Source of the DNA: Curvivirga sp965219885
GTDB lineage: Bacteria; Pseudomonadota; Alphaproteobacteria; UBA8366; Aestuariispiraceae
DNA length: 64,000 nt
Reading direction: 5' to 3'
NCBI RefSeq assembly: GCF_965219885.1
Contig: NZ_CBDCOT010000009.1
Location: 1,054,001-1,118,000 of the forward strand
Numbering within the stretch: the first letter of the stretch is position 1; the number at the start of each line of letters is the position of its first letter. Shown here one piece after another: positions 34,665 to 42,922 of the stretch. A program made the position numbers and the translations under genes. The notes beneath the pieces were generated by a model. That model did no database searches. It was not told the origin of the DNA and worked only from the letters and a program-made list of their open reading frames with translations.

Positions 34665-35399
34665 TTAAGAGCCAGAGCCGTTTTCACGTATCGCACTTGG
34701 TACAACTACCAAACGTCGTTTTGCGACGCGACGTGCAGGGGTTGCTGCATAGATTTGCTTTCTTGCTTCAACCATGACCACCCCACCCATACGTGGTAAC
34801 CATTGGCGCCCCATTCTTTCCCAAACCGGGGCGGAATGTAGGAGAATGCCGCTATGTGATGGTGGCATATAAAGGGCACGGGCTTCTTGTTGCGGATCAA
34901 ACTGTGTTTCTTTTAACAGGAGTTTGAGTTGTTGCACTGAATAAGGCTTACCCATGCCAAAGGGGGAAATATCCCGTCTTGCCCATAATCCACGACGTGA
35001 CGGCGCAACAATCAACATCCGCCCATTTCCAGCAAGCACCCGCCAAGCTTCGCGCATCATCTGTTGCACATGTTCTGCATTCTCCAAGGCATGAACAAGT
35101 AAAAGACGATCTACGGAATAATCATCAAAAGGCAATGCCGCTTCGTCTGATAAAGCCACGCGGTTGGCTTTTTCTCTAGGCCAGTGGGTGACGCCTTGTT
35201 GGGCGGGCATAATCGCCAAGGTGCGATCAGCTTCTTTTTCAAATTGTTTTAAATATGGTGTAGCATAACCAAGTCCCACAATGGTTTGGCCGGCAACATC
35301 AGGCCAAATTTGACGCACTTGTTGCTTGATAAAATGGCGCGCCACTTTACCTAGTTGAGAACGATAAAATCCGTTTAAATCGACAACATCTAACCACAT
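34665..35399 (-). CDS. class I SAM-dependent methyltransferase
   Basis: The protein starts MWLDVVDLNGFYRSQLGKVAR from the ATG at 35399 (244 residues); an ATG at 35417 in frame adds six residues. It has the Rossmann-like methyltransferase fold, with GLGYATPYL as a weakly conserved SAM loop, ALPFDDYSVDRLLLVHALEN as the motif II region and EAWRVLAGNGRMLIVAPSRRGLWAR after it. Members of this alphaproteobacterial group lie divergent from gloB, as here. The substrate is unknown. The C-terminus is basic and unstructured. Confidence 0.85.
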   Translation of the reverse strand: MWLDVVDLNGFYRSQLGKVARHFIKQQVRQIWPDVAGQTIVGLGYATPYLKQFEKEADRTLAIMPAQQGVTHWPREKANRVALSDEAALPFDDYSVDRLLLVHALENAEHVQQMMREAWRVLAGNGRMLIVAPSRRGLWARRDISPFGMGKPYSVQQLKLLLKETQFDPQQEARALYMPPSHSGILLHSAPVWERMGRQWLPRMGGVVMVEARKQIYAATPARRVAKRRLVVVPSAIRENGSGS

Positions 35400-35495
35400 A
35401 AAAGATAGATAACACATAAATGTGTCATGGCTTCAATAGAATTTGCATGATATGAAAAGAAAAATAATTTTTCTGTAGATCAGGATGAAAAAGAA

Positions 35496-36260
35496 ATGTT
35501 GGAAATCGTACAAATCCCGGTATGGGATGACAATTATATTTACCTTGTACATGAACCAAATAGTAAGAAAACAGCGGTGGTTGATCCGGCGGAAGCCAAA
35601 CCTGTTTTGGAGGAAGCGAAAAAGCGTGGGTGGCAAATTACACATATATTAAATACCCATCATCATTTTGATCATGTCGGCGGGAATGAAGACATTCAAA
35701 AAGCAACAGGTGCAATTGTTGTTGGTGCGGCAAATGATACACGTCGGATTCCCGGTATTTCCGTAACGCTATCTGACGGGGATGAGTTTGAATTTGGGCA
35801 GAGTAAGGCCAAAATTTTTGAAACCCCGGGTCATACAACAGGGCATATAGCTTACTGGTTTGAAGATAGTCAGGCGCTTTTCTGTGGCGATACTTTATTC
35901 GCGCTTGGTTGTGGTCGGTTATTTGAAGGCAGTCCGGAACAGATGTGGGAAAGTTTATCGAAGTTGCGAAATCTTCCTGCGGAGACAAATGTTTATTGTG
36001 CCCATGAATATACCTCTGCTAATGCTGATTTTGCGATTACGATCGAGCCGCAAAATGACGATCTAAAAAAACGGGTCGAAAAAATTAAGCAGATGCGTGA
36101 TCTTGATATGCCGACAGTTCCTTCTAAATTGAAAGAAGAAGTAAAAACAAATCCTTTCTTACGTGCGGATGATGTGAATATCGCGGCTTTCCTGAAATTA
36201 GACGGGGAAGATGCTGCGACAGTCTTTGCAGAAATTCGTCGTCGCAAAGATAACTTTTAA
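35496..36260 (+). CDS. gloB: hydroxyacylglutathione hydrolase (glyoxalase II)
   Basis: GloB hydrolyses S-lactoylglutathione, finishing methylglyoxal detoxification. The 254-residue protein has the metallo-beta-lactamase motif THHHFDHVGG with H55, H57, D59 and H60. FETPGHTTGHIAYW and CGDTLFALGCGRLFEG supply further metal ligands, and YCAHEYTSANADFA follows. The C-terminal substrate-binding domain ends FAEIRRRKDNF. It is divergent from the methyltransferase gene and lies 27 bp before a GST gene, so glutathione chemistry is the local theme. Confidence 0.95.
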   Translation: MLEIVQIPVWDDNYIYLVHEPNSKKTAVVDPAEAKPVLEEAKKRGWQITHILNTHHHFDHVGGNEDIQKATGAIVVGAANDTRRIPGISVTLSDGDEFEFGQSKAKIFETPGHTTGHIAYWFEDSQALFCGDTLFALGCGRLFEGSPEQMWESLSKLRNLPAETNVYCAHEYTSANADFAITIEPQNDDLKKRVEKIKQMRDLDMPTVPSKLKEEVKTNPFLRADDVNIAAFLKLDGEDAATVFAEIRRRKDNF

Positions 36261-36287
36261 TTAATTTCGATTTGGAAATGAACAGGA

Positions 36288-36911
36288 ATGGCTGCAATGA
36301 AACTTTTTTCTTTTCCCACTTCCCCCTATGGGCGGAAAGTGATGCTTATGGCTTTGGAACTTGGTTTGGAAGATCAACTGGATCAACAAGTGATTCCGGT
36401 GTTCAAGTCAGAAGAATATCGTAAAACCAATCCTTTAGGGCGTATTCCGGCATTGCAACCTGCAGAAGGTGAAGAGGTTCTTTTTGATTCTTTTGTGGTA
36501 TGTGATTATCTGGACAATCTGCATGATCAGGATCCATTTATCCCGAAAGACGGTAAATCCCGTTATCAGGTTTTACGTCTTCATGCGCTAGCAAATGGTA
36601 TCACCGATGCGGCCTTAAACTTGCGGGCACAAATTATGCGCAATGCAGAACTGGAAGTAGATTTACCGGAAGATTGGTATATTGACCGTCAAAAAGCAGC
36701 TATTAATGCAGGGTTGGACGAACTTGAAAAATCATTGGATCAGCTGTCAGGTAATCTTAATTTAGGTGTGATTGCAACAGCGGCCATGCTTGGCTATCTG
36801 GATTTCCGATTACCGCATCTTCAATGGCGTGACGGGCGTGACAAATTGACTGTGTGGTATGGAGAATTTGAAAAAAGACCTTCTATGCAAGCAACTATTC
36901 CGGCAGATTAA
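36288..36911 (+). CDS. glutathione S-transferase family protein
   Basis: The 207-residue protein has an N-terminal thioredoxin-like domain (KLFSFPTSPYGRKVMLMALELG) with the cis-Pro region LGRIPALQ, and a helical C-terminal domain. SPYGRK provides the usual catalytic-loop position. A second in-frame ATG lies at 36297. It is probably cotranscribed with gloB and the following cupin gene; the stop is one base before that gene's start. Confidence 0.88.
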   Translation: MAAMKLFSFPTSPYGRKVMLMALELGLEDQLDQQVIPVFKSEEYRKTNPLGRIPALQPAEGEEVLFDSFVVCDYLDNLHDQDPFIPKDGKSRYQVLRLHALANGITDAALNLRAQIMRNAELEVDLPEDWYIDRQKAAINAGLDELEKSLDQLSGNLNLGVIATAAMLGYLDFRLPHLQWRDGRDKLTVWYGEFEKRPSMQATIPAD

Positions 36912-36912
36912 A

Positions 36913-37344
36913 ATGACCCCGAAAGATATTATTGAAAAATTACAGATGCAACCACATCCCGAAGGTGGATGGTATGTGGAAACATATAGAGAGCAACCTC
37001 AAGATGGCGGACGTGGTGCATCCACATGTATCTATTATCTCTTGGAAAAAGGTCAATCTTCTCATTGGCATAAGGTTACAGATGCGGATGAAGTTTGGCA
37101 TTGGTATGCAGGTGAAGCTTTGCTATTAAGTTTATCAACAGATGGGCATGATGTTTCTGACATCGTCTTGGGGCCTGATCTGTTAAATGGGCAGCAACCG
37201 CAAGGGATTGTGCCTGCCGATGTGTGGCAGGTAGCAAAACCTTTGGGTGACTGGGTGTTGGTCGGATGTACCGTCGCACCAGCCTTTGACTTTAATAGTT
37301 TTGTGATGGCACCGGATAATTGGGTGCCGGGCAAAGATTTATAA
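36913..37344 (+). CDS. DUF985 cupin-fold protein
   Basis: From the ATG at 36913 the protein has 143 residues and begins MTPKDIIEKLQMQPHPEGGWYVETYRE, the usual DUF985 start. An upstream frame from 36859 overlaps the GST gene and adds non-family residues. Cupin markers are SHWHKVTDADEVWHWYAGEALLL and PADVWQVAKPLGDWVLVGCTVAPAF. The family forms beta-barrels; the specific reaction is not known. It is part of the gst-cupin-cupin-PPOX-Fe-S run. Confidence 0.85.
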   Translation: MTPKDIIEKLQMQPHPEGGWYVETYREQPQDGGRGASTCIYYLLEKGQSSHWHKVTDADEVWHWYAGEALLLSLSTDGHDVSDIVLGPDLLNGQQPQGIVPADVWQVAKPLGDWVLVGCTVAPAFDFNSFVMAPDNWVPGKDL

Positions 37345-37383
37345 ATATTGCGATATCGTAATTATTTATATGGGGAGAGTTAA

Positions 37384-37749
37384 ATGAAAATGCATTTGGT
37401 TAAAAATGTACCAGCGATCAAATCTTCAGAATTAGAAGATTGGGGGCCTGTTGGTTTTCCTGAAGGTGAACCTGTTTCCCATCTCAGCGGCCGCACGCTT
37501 GAAGATACGGATGATGGTAAATTGGATGTTGGCCTTTGGGAATGCACACCAGGACGCTGGGTGCGTCAGGTGAAATATGCTGAAATGTGCCATTTCCACA
37601 GTGGTCGTTGCAAATTTATCCATGATAATGGTGAGGTATTGGAAATTGAGGCGGGTGATACAGTTTTCTTTCCAATGAATAGTACCGGTATTTGGGATGT
37701 AGAAGAAACCGTTCGTAAATCTTATATGATTGTAAATCTGGACGGATAA
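37384..37749 (+). CDS. cupin domain-containing protein (cupin_3/DUF861-like)
   Basis: The 121-residue protein has a single small cupin barrel with DVGLWECTPGRWVR, MCHFHSGRCKFIHDNGEVLEIEAGDTVFFPMNSTGIWDVEE and a closing strand. This is the EutQ/cupin_3-like group. One metal-binding His pair position is weak (HFHSG). It follows a GGGGAGAG ribosome site. Role unknown; it precedes the PPOX gene by 20 bp. Confidence 0.82.
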   Translation: MKMHLVKNVPAIKSSELEDWGPVGFPEGEPVSHLSGRTLEDTDDGKLDVGLWECTPGRWVRQVKYAEMCHFHSGRCKFIHDNGEVLEIEAGDTVFFPMNSTGIWDVEETVRKSYMIVNLDG

Positions 37750-37769
37750 CTTTTAGGATGGAGAGATAA

Positions 37770-38381
37770 ATGGCTAAAATAGATACAGTTGAAGGCCTGT
37801 TGAACTTATATGGTGAGGCAAGTCAGGTTTCTACGATGAAACAATTGGCTTATCTGGATGAGCATTGCGCAAAATTTATCTCTTTATCCCCTTTTGTGGT
37901 AATGGGGACATCGGCAAAAGAAGGGCTTGGGGATGTGTCTCCGCGTGGGGATCATCCGGGTTTTGTGAAGATTTTAGATAGTGAAACTATTATCTTGCCA
38001 GACCGTCCCGGTAATCGTCGCTTGGATAATTTGCGCAATATTATCGAAAATCCAGTGGTCTCATTTTTATTCCTTATCCCGGGTGTTGATGAAACATTAC
38101 GGATTAATGGTATTGCTGAAATAAGAGATGATGAAGATTTACGAGACCTATGCGTTGTCGATGGGAAGTTACCTGCCACGGTTTTGAAGGTTTCCGTCAA
38201 AGAAGCGTATCTACATTGCCCAAAGGCTTTTATGCGATCTGGTCTATGGGATCCTGCGTCGCAAATTGTACGTTCGGAACTACCAACATTAGGCAAAATG
38301 ATCAAAGATCAAACCAATGGGGAAGCCCCGGTGCAGCCGCATGACGAGATGATCGCACGATTTAAATCTCAGCTATATTAG
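37770..38381 (+). CDS. PPOX-type FMN-dependent flavoprotein (MSMEG_1061-like)
   Basis: The 203-residue protein has a split-barrel pyridoxamine-phosphate-oxidase fold. Typical stretches are SPFVVMGTSAKEGLGDVSPRGDHPGFVKILD and LPDRPGNRRLDNLRNIIENP, with PGVDETLRINGIAEI after them. These resemble the MSMEG_1061-type group, which probably binds FMN or F420. The C-terminal HCPKAFMRSGLWDP is also typical. The substrate is unknown. It lies 7 bp before the Fe-S gene. Confidence 0.85.
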   Translation: MAKIDTVEGLLNLYGEASQVSTMKQLAYLDEHCAKFISLSPFVVMGTSAKEGLGDVSPRGDHPGFVKILDSETIILPDRPGNRRLDNLRNIIENPVVSFLFLIPGVDETLRINGIAEIRDDEDLRDLCVVDGKLPATVLKVSVKEAYLHCPKAFMRSGLWDPASQIVRSELPTLGKMIKDQTNGEAPVQPHDEMIARFKSQLY

Positions 38382-38388
38382 AGGTGGA

Positions 38389-39027
38389 ATGGATATTTTT
38401 CAGGAACTTTCATCTGCATTGTCACAGGTCGGGCTTATCATTCGTGGTGGTTTCCATGAAGATGGCACAACGCTTTATTTGGTTGGGCATGGCGGAAGCA
38501 GTTTTTGGGAAAGTTTTTCATCCAGTGACTTTTTTGATCAAGAGGATAATCCTCTTGATAACTGGTCCAAGCAGGTGATTGGTGAAATTGCATCCGCATT
38601 GGATGGGCAGGCTATCTATCCGTCTGATGGCCCACCTTATGCCCCTTTTCAACAATGGGTTCGAAAATCAGAAGGGCTTTTACAATCCCCTCTCGGTATG
38701 ATGATCCATCCTGAATTTGGTTTATGGCATGCCTATCGTGGAGCTATTTGTTTTGAAGGTATACATGAGCTACCTGATAAATCAGAAATCAGCGATATCT
38801 GTGGTACATGCATGGATAAGCCGTGTTTAAATACTTGCCCTGTCGATGCATTTTCAATGGACGGGTATGATGTGCCTGTCTGTGCCGCACATATAAAAAC
38901 ATCAGATACAAAAGACTGTATGTCAAAAGGGTGTTTTGCCCGTCGGAATTGTCCAAACGGGCAAGAGTATATCTATCAATCAGATCATGCGAATTTTCAT
39001 ATGAAGGCGTTTTGCGGAAATCATTAA
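38389..39027 (+). CDS. ferredoxin-like 4Fe-4S protein
   Basis: The 212-residue protein has an unusual N-terminal domain of about 130 residues, then a Cys-rich C-terminal half with CGTCMDKPCLNTCPVDAF (C138, C141, C146, C150) and further Cys at 165, 177, 182, 188 and 209. One [4Fe-4S] cluster is clear and a second is likely. The N-terminal part recalls the non-catalytic region of proteins related to QueG, but the match is weak. It closes the gloB-to-Fe-S run and may pass electrons to the adjacent flavoprotein; this is inference. Confidence 0.8.
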   Translation: MDIFQELSSALSQVGLIIRGGFHEDGTTLYLVGHGGSSFWESFSSSDFFDQEDNPLDNWSKQVIGEIASALDGQAIYPSDGPPYAPFQQWVRKSEGLLQSPLGMMIHPEFGLWHAYRGAICFEGIHELPDKSEISDICGTCMDKPCLNTCPVDAFSMDGYDVPVCAAHIKTSDTKDCMSKGCFARRNCPNGQEYIYQSDHANFHMKAFCGNH

Positions 39028-39048
39028 TTTATCGAAATGACTTAGTGA

Positions 39049-39318
39049 TCAGACTTCTGAAGGGGACTTCACACTTAATGCCATAGCGTGGACGGGACCG
39101 TCTAATTCATCTTTCAGCACTTGATAAACTTCACGCTGGCGTGCAACACGATTTTTACCTTCAAAAGCATTTGCCACAATATGGATGTGGAAGTGGCTTT
39201 CGCCTGTTCCTGGATCGCCTGCATGGCCTGCATGCATATGAGATTGGTTTTCGATTTCAATGCTTTGCGGGTTAAAGGCTGCCTTTAATTTTTCTTCCAT
39301 TACAGCTTCGATAGACAT
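39049..39318 (-). CDS. bolA: BolA family protein
   Basis: The 89-residue protein contains the BolA core: the family's conserved ESHFHIHIVANAFEGKNRVARQREVYQ with H-rich strand and the C-terminal helix ELDGPVHAMALSVKSP. BolA proteins work with monothiol glutaredoxins in Fe-S handling. HMHAGHAG near 27-34 adds further histidines. It is convergent with the Fe-S protein gene and tandem with nnrS. Confidence 0.92.
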   Translation of the reverse strand: MSIEAVMEEKLKAAFNPQSIEIENQSHMHAGHAGDPGTGESHFHIHIVANAFEGKNRVARQREVYQVLKDELDGPVHAMALSVKSPSEV

Positions 39319-39377
39319 TTAAAAATCCTTTATCACATTTATTTTAATTATAGGGTAAAGATGGCGCTTTTCGGATC

Positions 39378-40538
39378 CTATTTCAATAAATAACGTCCAT
39401 ATTTTAAGAGGAAAAGTAAAAAGGCGCCGGACCAAAAGGTCGCGGAAATAGAGATCGCATGCCCGTATCCTGTTTCCATAAAGGGGGCATATATCCGTAA
39501 ACCTGCGCCAAGATTGATTAGCAGGTAAATCACCAAGGTCACCTTATCAGCATGTAAAGGACGTCCCGTATGTCCCAGACAAACACGGGTCATAACGGCA
39601 ACAATCATAACGCCGATCGTACCTGATGTAATGGCATGCAAAGCTGTATCAAAGGATAGCATATCTGGATCCAAGCTAGCATAGGCAATGGCAATCAACC
39701 CGACAGGTAACCAGAAATAAGCAAGATGCAAAACGGTAACCAATGGTTCTTTGATCGTTTTCCAGCCTTTCCATCGACAAAGACGAATAAAATGCAAAAT
39801 AGCAGTTGCGATCAGTAGGAACGCAGAAATTATTTCTTCAGGCGAGATGAGCCAGAATAACAAGCTAATGACTAAAGAGAAAACGGCGATCTTATCGAAT
39901 AAATCAAAGATAGGTAAATTAAGAGGCATCCCTGATTTCTTGGACCAGTTATTCGTAAATGCCGGAATAATGCGTCCAGCAATGAGTGCGATTAATAACA
40001 TCGCTAGAATGATACCCATATATAGCGAAATAGACGGATTGCCATCTGTTAAATATAACCAATGCCAGCTGATATTCCCGATAGCAAAAAGAGTAATCAT
40101 TATCCCGACGGGTGCATTTCTTTTATTTTCAGCAGCAATAATCTCACGCCATACGATTAAAGAGAAAATGACAGAATAGGATATATCTATGACTGCCACT
40201 ACATCTTCCGGTATATGATTTGATAAGATAAATGCCACTCTACCTGCAATCCAAATTATGGCAAGTAAGGCGAGTTTCGTGCCGTTTAGGGGCGGTCGGT
40301 CTGTCCAGTTCGGGATGGCGGTTAACAAAAAGCCGCTAATTATTGCGATAACGAAACCATATATCATCTCATGTCCGTGATAGGCAAATGGACCATAACT
40401 TGTTTCAAATAATGAATGACCCAGAAGATCGAGCGTTATTAACAAAGGTAGCGCAAAGGCAACCAAGGACCCCAATAGGAAAAAAGGGCGAAATCCATAG
40501 CTTAGAAACGCGGATGTCGGCGCATGGCTATCAGACAT
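39378..40538 (-). CDS. nnrS: NnrS family membrane protein
   Basis: The 386-residue protein has about eleven hydrophobic helices. YHGHEMIYGFVIAIISGFLLTAIPNWT, near 53-80, is the conserved NnrS motif, and GRPLHADKVTLVIYLL lies near the end. NnrS is a heme- and copper-containing protein linked to nitric-oxide stress and denitrification. No other denitrification gene is in the window, so a role in NO tolerance is more likely than respiration. No FNR box was found in its upstream gap. Confidence 0.92.
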   Translation of the reverse strand: MSDSHAPTSAFLSYGFRPFFLLGSLVAFALPLLITLDLLGHSLFETSYGPFAYHGHEMIYGFVIAIISGFLLTAIPNWTDRPPLNGTKLALLAIIWIAGRVAFILSNHIPEDVVAVIDISYSVIFSLIVWREIIAAENKRNAPVGIMITLFAIGNISWHWLYLTDGNPSISLYMGIILAMLLIALIAGRIIPAFTNNWSKKSGMPLNLPIFDLFDKIAVFSLVISLLFWLISPEEIISAFLLIATAILHFIRLCRWKGWKTIKEPLVTVLHLAYFWLPVGLIAIAYASLDPDMLSFDTALHAITSGTIGVMIVAVMTRVCLGHTGRPLHADKVTLVIYLLINLGAGLRIYAPFMETGYGHAISISATFWSGAFLLFLLKYGRYLLK

Positions 40539-40628
40539 GATAAACCTCTCAAGATATGAGGTAGAAGAATCTGATAAACATCCTATACCGATTATTCAGG
40601 GATGAAAAACCCCAAATTGAAGTAGGGT

Positions 40629-41195
40629 TTATTGATGCAGTTCCGCATCCCAATAAAGAAAGTCGGCCCAGCTTTCATGTAAGAAATTTGGTGGAAAAGC
40701 GCGTCCAGCTTCCTGTAGTTCCCAACTATCCGGAGCACGGGGGGTACGTAAAAGCGGCATATGGGCTTCTTTTGGGGTAAGGCCGCCTTTTTTGGAATTA
40801 CATGGGCTACAAGATGCAACAATATTTTCCCAAGTGGTGCGACCACCTTGTCGACGAGGGATCACATGATCAAAGGTAAGTTGATGGGCTGGAAAATAAT
40901 CACCACAATATTGGCAGGTCAGTTTATCACGTAAGAAGACATTAAAACGCGTAAAAGCCGGCGTGTGGGCCGGCTTTACATAATCTTTTAGGGAAATAAC
41001 GGATGGCAATTGCATGGTGAAACTGGGGCTATGTATCTCCGTTGAATATTCAGCAACGATATTCACCCTGTCTGTTAACACTGCTTTTACAGCTTCCTGC
41101 CATGACCAAAGTGACAATGGGAAATAGCTCAAAGGCCTGAAATCTGCATTGAGGACTAAAGCTGGGGATGCCTGTAAGGCAACTGACATTCTCAT
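40629..41195 (-). CDS. HNH endonuclease
   Basis: The 188-residue protein has an N-terminal region (ALVLNADFRPLSYFPLSLWSWQEAVKAV) followed by an HNH domain: CQYCGDYFPAHQLTFDHVIPRRQGGRTTWENIVASCSPCNSKKGG. Two CxxC pairs hold zinc, and the His/Asn/His motif is intact. Such proteins are widespread in alphaproteobacteria and not clearly part of restriction systems. The ATG at 41189 is an alternative start. The pair of DnaA boxes lies upstream of this start. Confidence 0.9.
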   Translation of the reverse strand: MRMSVALQASPALVLNADFRPLSYFPLSLWSWQEAVKAVLTDRVNIVAEYSTEIHSPSFTMQLPSVISLKDYVKPAHTPAFTRFNVFLRDKLTCQYCGDYFPAHQLTFDHVIPRRQGGRTTWENIVASCSPCNSKKGGLTPKEAHMPLLRTPRAPDSWELQEAGRAFPPNFLHESWADFLYWDAELHQ

Positions 41196-41237
41196 TCTCC
41201 CGTTTTAGATGTCTGTTAGCTAATAAATAGTTTACAC

Positions 41238-41276
41238 AAGTTATCCACAGGCTACAACATATTGTGTGGATAACTT
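41238..41276. promoter_or_regulatory. inverted pair of perfect DnaA boxes
   Basis: TTATCCACA (41241-41249) and its complement TGTGGATAA (41265-41273) both match the DnaA consensus exactly. The symmetry extends to AAGTTATCCACA and TGTGGATAACTT, 12 bp per arm around a 15-bp spacer. The site lies 43 bp upstream of the HNH gene start and downstream of the alkA-type gene. It may regulate the HNH gene, titrate DnaA, or affect replication. Confidence 0.7.
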
Positions 41277-41341
41277 CATGATTAACTGATTATTGTGACA
41301 TATATATGACTAATGAGAGAGTTGTTGAGTTGCAGTTTAGG

Positions 41342-41995
41342 TTACATGTTACCGTCGGCATCTCTTGGTGCGCCTTTATAATAATGCCAAAGGAATAGGG
41401 CACCGACGCCTCGCCAAGGAGCCCATGTTTTAACCAATTCTCGGCTTTGTTTACCGCTTGGTCGGTCTTTCAATCCTTTTAGTCGTCGAAGTGCTTCTTG
41501 TAAGGCTAGGTCATCAGCCGGAAATACATCGGGGCGGTTCAATGAAAACATCGCATATATTTCGGCGGTCCATTTCCCAATACCTCGTAAAGAACTTAAT
41601 GTTTTGATGACGTCTTCATCGCTTAAGTCACTTAGTGCTTTATAGTTTAATGCACCAGATAGTTCTGCTTCTGCAATCCCGCAAAGATATTCAATTTTAC
41701 GAATGGATAATCCGGCTTCTCTTAGGGTATCGAATTCAATCTCTAAAAACGCATTGGATGTTACGCCCTTAGGCATTAGGGCGTCTACACGATCCAAAAT
41801 GGCCTTGGCGGCATGGATAGAAATTTGCTGACTACCCACACTGTTTAAAAGCGCAGGAAAACCGTCAGGGCGAATACGTGGCGCTGGATAAGGATTTTCC
41901 ATTATCGCCATCCCTTTTTTTACATCAGGATCAGCTTTAGCGATTTCATCTAAGGCATGTTTAATGACGGTTTCATCAATGACAGGATAGTTCAT
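41342..41995 (-). CDS. DNA-3-methyladenine glycosylase II-type (AlkA-like) HhH-GPD protein
   Basis: The 217-residue protein has the HhH-GPD glycosylase fold: LLNSVGSQQISIHAAKAI, LSSLRGIGKWTAEIYAMFSLNRPDVFPADDLALQEALRRL with the conserved catalytic Asp in PADD, and a C-terminal PWRGVGALFLWHYYKG. It removes alkylated bases. It lacks the AlkA N-terminal domain, as in many short bacterial members. It is tightly divergent from gluQ: the two starts are only about 10-60 bp apart. Confidence 0.9.
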   Translation of the reverse strand: MNYPVIDETVIKHALDEIAKADPDVKKGMAIMENPYPAPRIRPDGFPALLNSVGSQQISIHAAKAILDRVDALMPKGVTSNAFLEIEFDTLREAGLSIRKIEYLCGIAEAELSGALNYKALSDLSDEDVIKTLSSLRGIGKWTAEIYAMFSLNRPDVFPADDLALQEALRRLKGLKDRPSGKQSRELVKTWAPWRGVGALFLWHYYKGAPRDADGNM

Positions 41996-42055
41996 GGAAA
42001 ACTCATGGGCGTGTTTTATTTGACAGGGACCCGAAGCTTGGGTAGCGCTATGGGC

Positions 42056-42922
42056 ATGATGACTGATTTTCCTATTCCCGTCACCCGTTTTGCACCAAGC
42101 CCTTCCGGTTATTTACATCTTGGGCATGCTTATTCAGCTTTGCTGGCCTATAGAGAGGCGCAAAGACAAAAGGGTGTGTTTTTACTACGTATCGAAGATA
42201 TTGATGTCACACGGTGTAAAGACGAATATATAGATGGAATCTATGAAGATTTGAAGTGGTTAGGGATGGAATGGCCGGAACCTGTCTTGCGTCAATCAGA
42301 ACATTTTGAACGTTACGATCAATTTCTTCATGTTTTGGAGGAAGCAGATCTGGTTTATCCCTGCTTTTGTACACGCAAGGAAATTCAGGCAGAAATTGAA
42401 AAAAGCCCATCGGCGCCACATGGACCAGATGGGGCATTATATCCAGGCACATGCAAAGATCTGGATCATGTTGAAAGAAAAGCGCGTATTGAACGCGGTG
42501 ACAGCCATGCCTGGCGTATCCATATGGATAAAGCTGTTAAACTTGCGGGGCCTTTATCTTTCAAAGACCGTATACGTGGAGAAGTCAAAGTAGAACCGGA
42601 AACATGCGGTGATGTGGTGCTGGCCCGTAAGGATGTGCCTACAAGTTATCACTTATCAGTCGTTGTAGATGATGCCCTGCAGCATGTCTCACTTGTTGTG
42701 CGCGGTGAAGACTTACTGCATGCCACTCATATTCATCGTATTCTTCAAACTTTGCTCGGTTTTCCGGAACCGGAATATTTACATCATGAATTAATGACCG
42801 ATGAAAATGGAAAACGTTTCGCAAAGCGAGACAAGTCTTTGACCATAAAGGCAGTACGTGAAAGTGGCTCTAGTAAGGAAGACGTCATTCGCCGTTTAAA
42901 TGTGGATATAGAAAAAATCTGA
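42056..42922 (+). CDS. gluQ: glutamyl-Q tRNA(Asp) synthetase
   Basis: GluQ-RS attaches glutamate to queuosine in tRNA-Asp. The catalytic core has TRFAPSPSGYLHLGHA (HIGH-type), the zinc ligands CFC...Y-x3-C spanning CFCTRKEIQ to YPGTCKDL, and FAKRDKSL in place of KMSKS. I start at the ATG at 42056; ATGs at 42005 (preceded by GGAAA) and 42050 are possible. The protein lacks an anticodon-binding domain, as expected. Its stop overlaps the gtrA start by one base (TGATG). Confidence 0.93.
   Translation: MMTDFPIPVTRFAPSPSGYLHLGHAYSALLAYREAQRQKGVFLLRIEDIDVTRCKDEYIDGIYEDLKWLGMEWPEPVLRQSEHFERYDQFLHVLEEADLVYPCFCTRKEIQAEIEKSPSAPHGPDGALYPGTCKDLDHVERKARIERGDSHAWRIHMDKAVKLAGPLSFKDRIRGEVKVEPETCGDVVLARKDVPTSYHLSVVVDDALQHVSLVVRGEDLLHATHIHRILQTLLGFPEPEYLHHELMTDENGKRFAKRDKSLTIKAVRESGSSKEDVIRRLNVDIEKI

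Noticed and set aside
40629..41195. HNH gene as part of a restriction or defence system
   Set aside because: No methyltransferase, specificity subunit or other defence gene is next to it, and the type is widespread as a stand-alone gene.
41238..41276. Interpretation of the DnaA boxes as the chromosomal origin
   Set aside because: Origin neighbours (dnaA, hemE, parAB, gidA) are absent and only two boxes are present.
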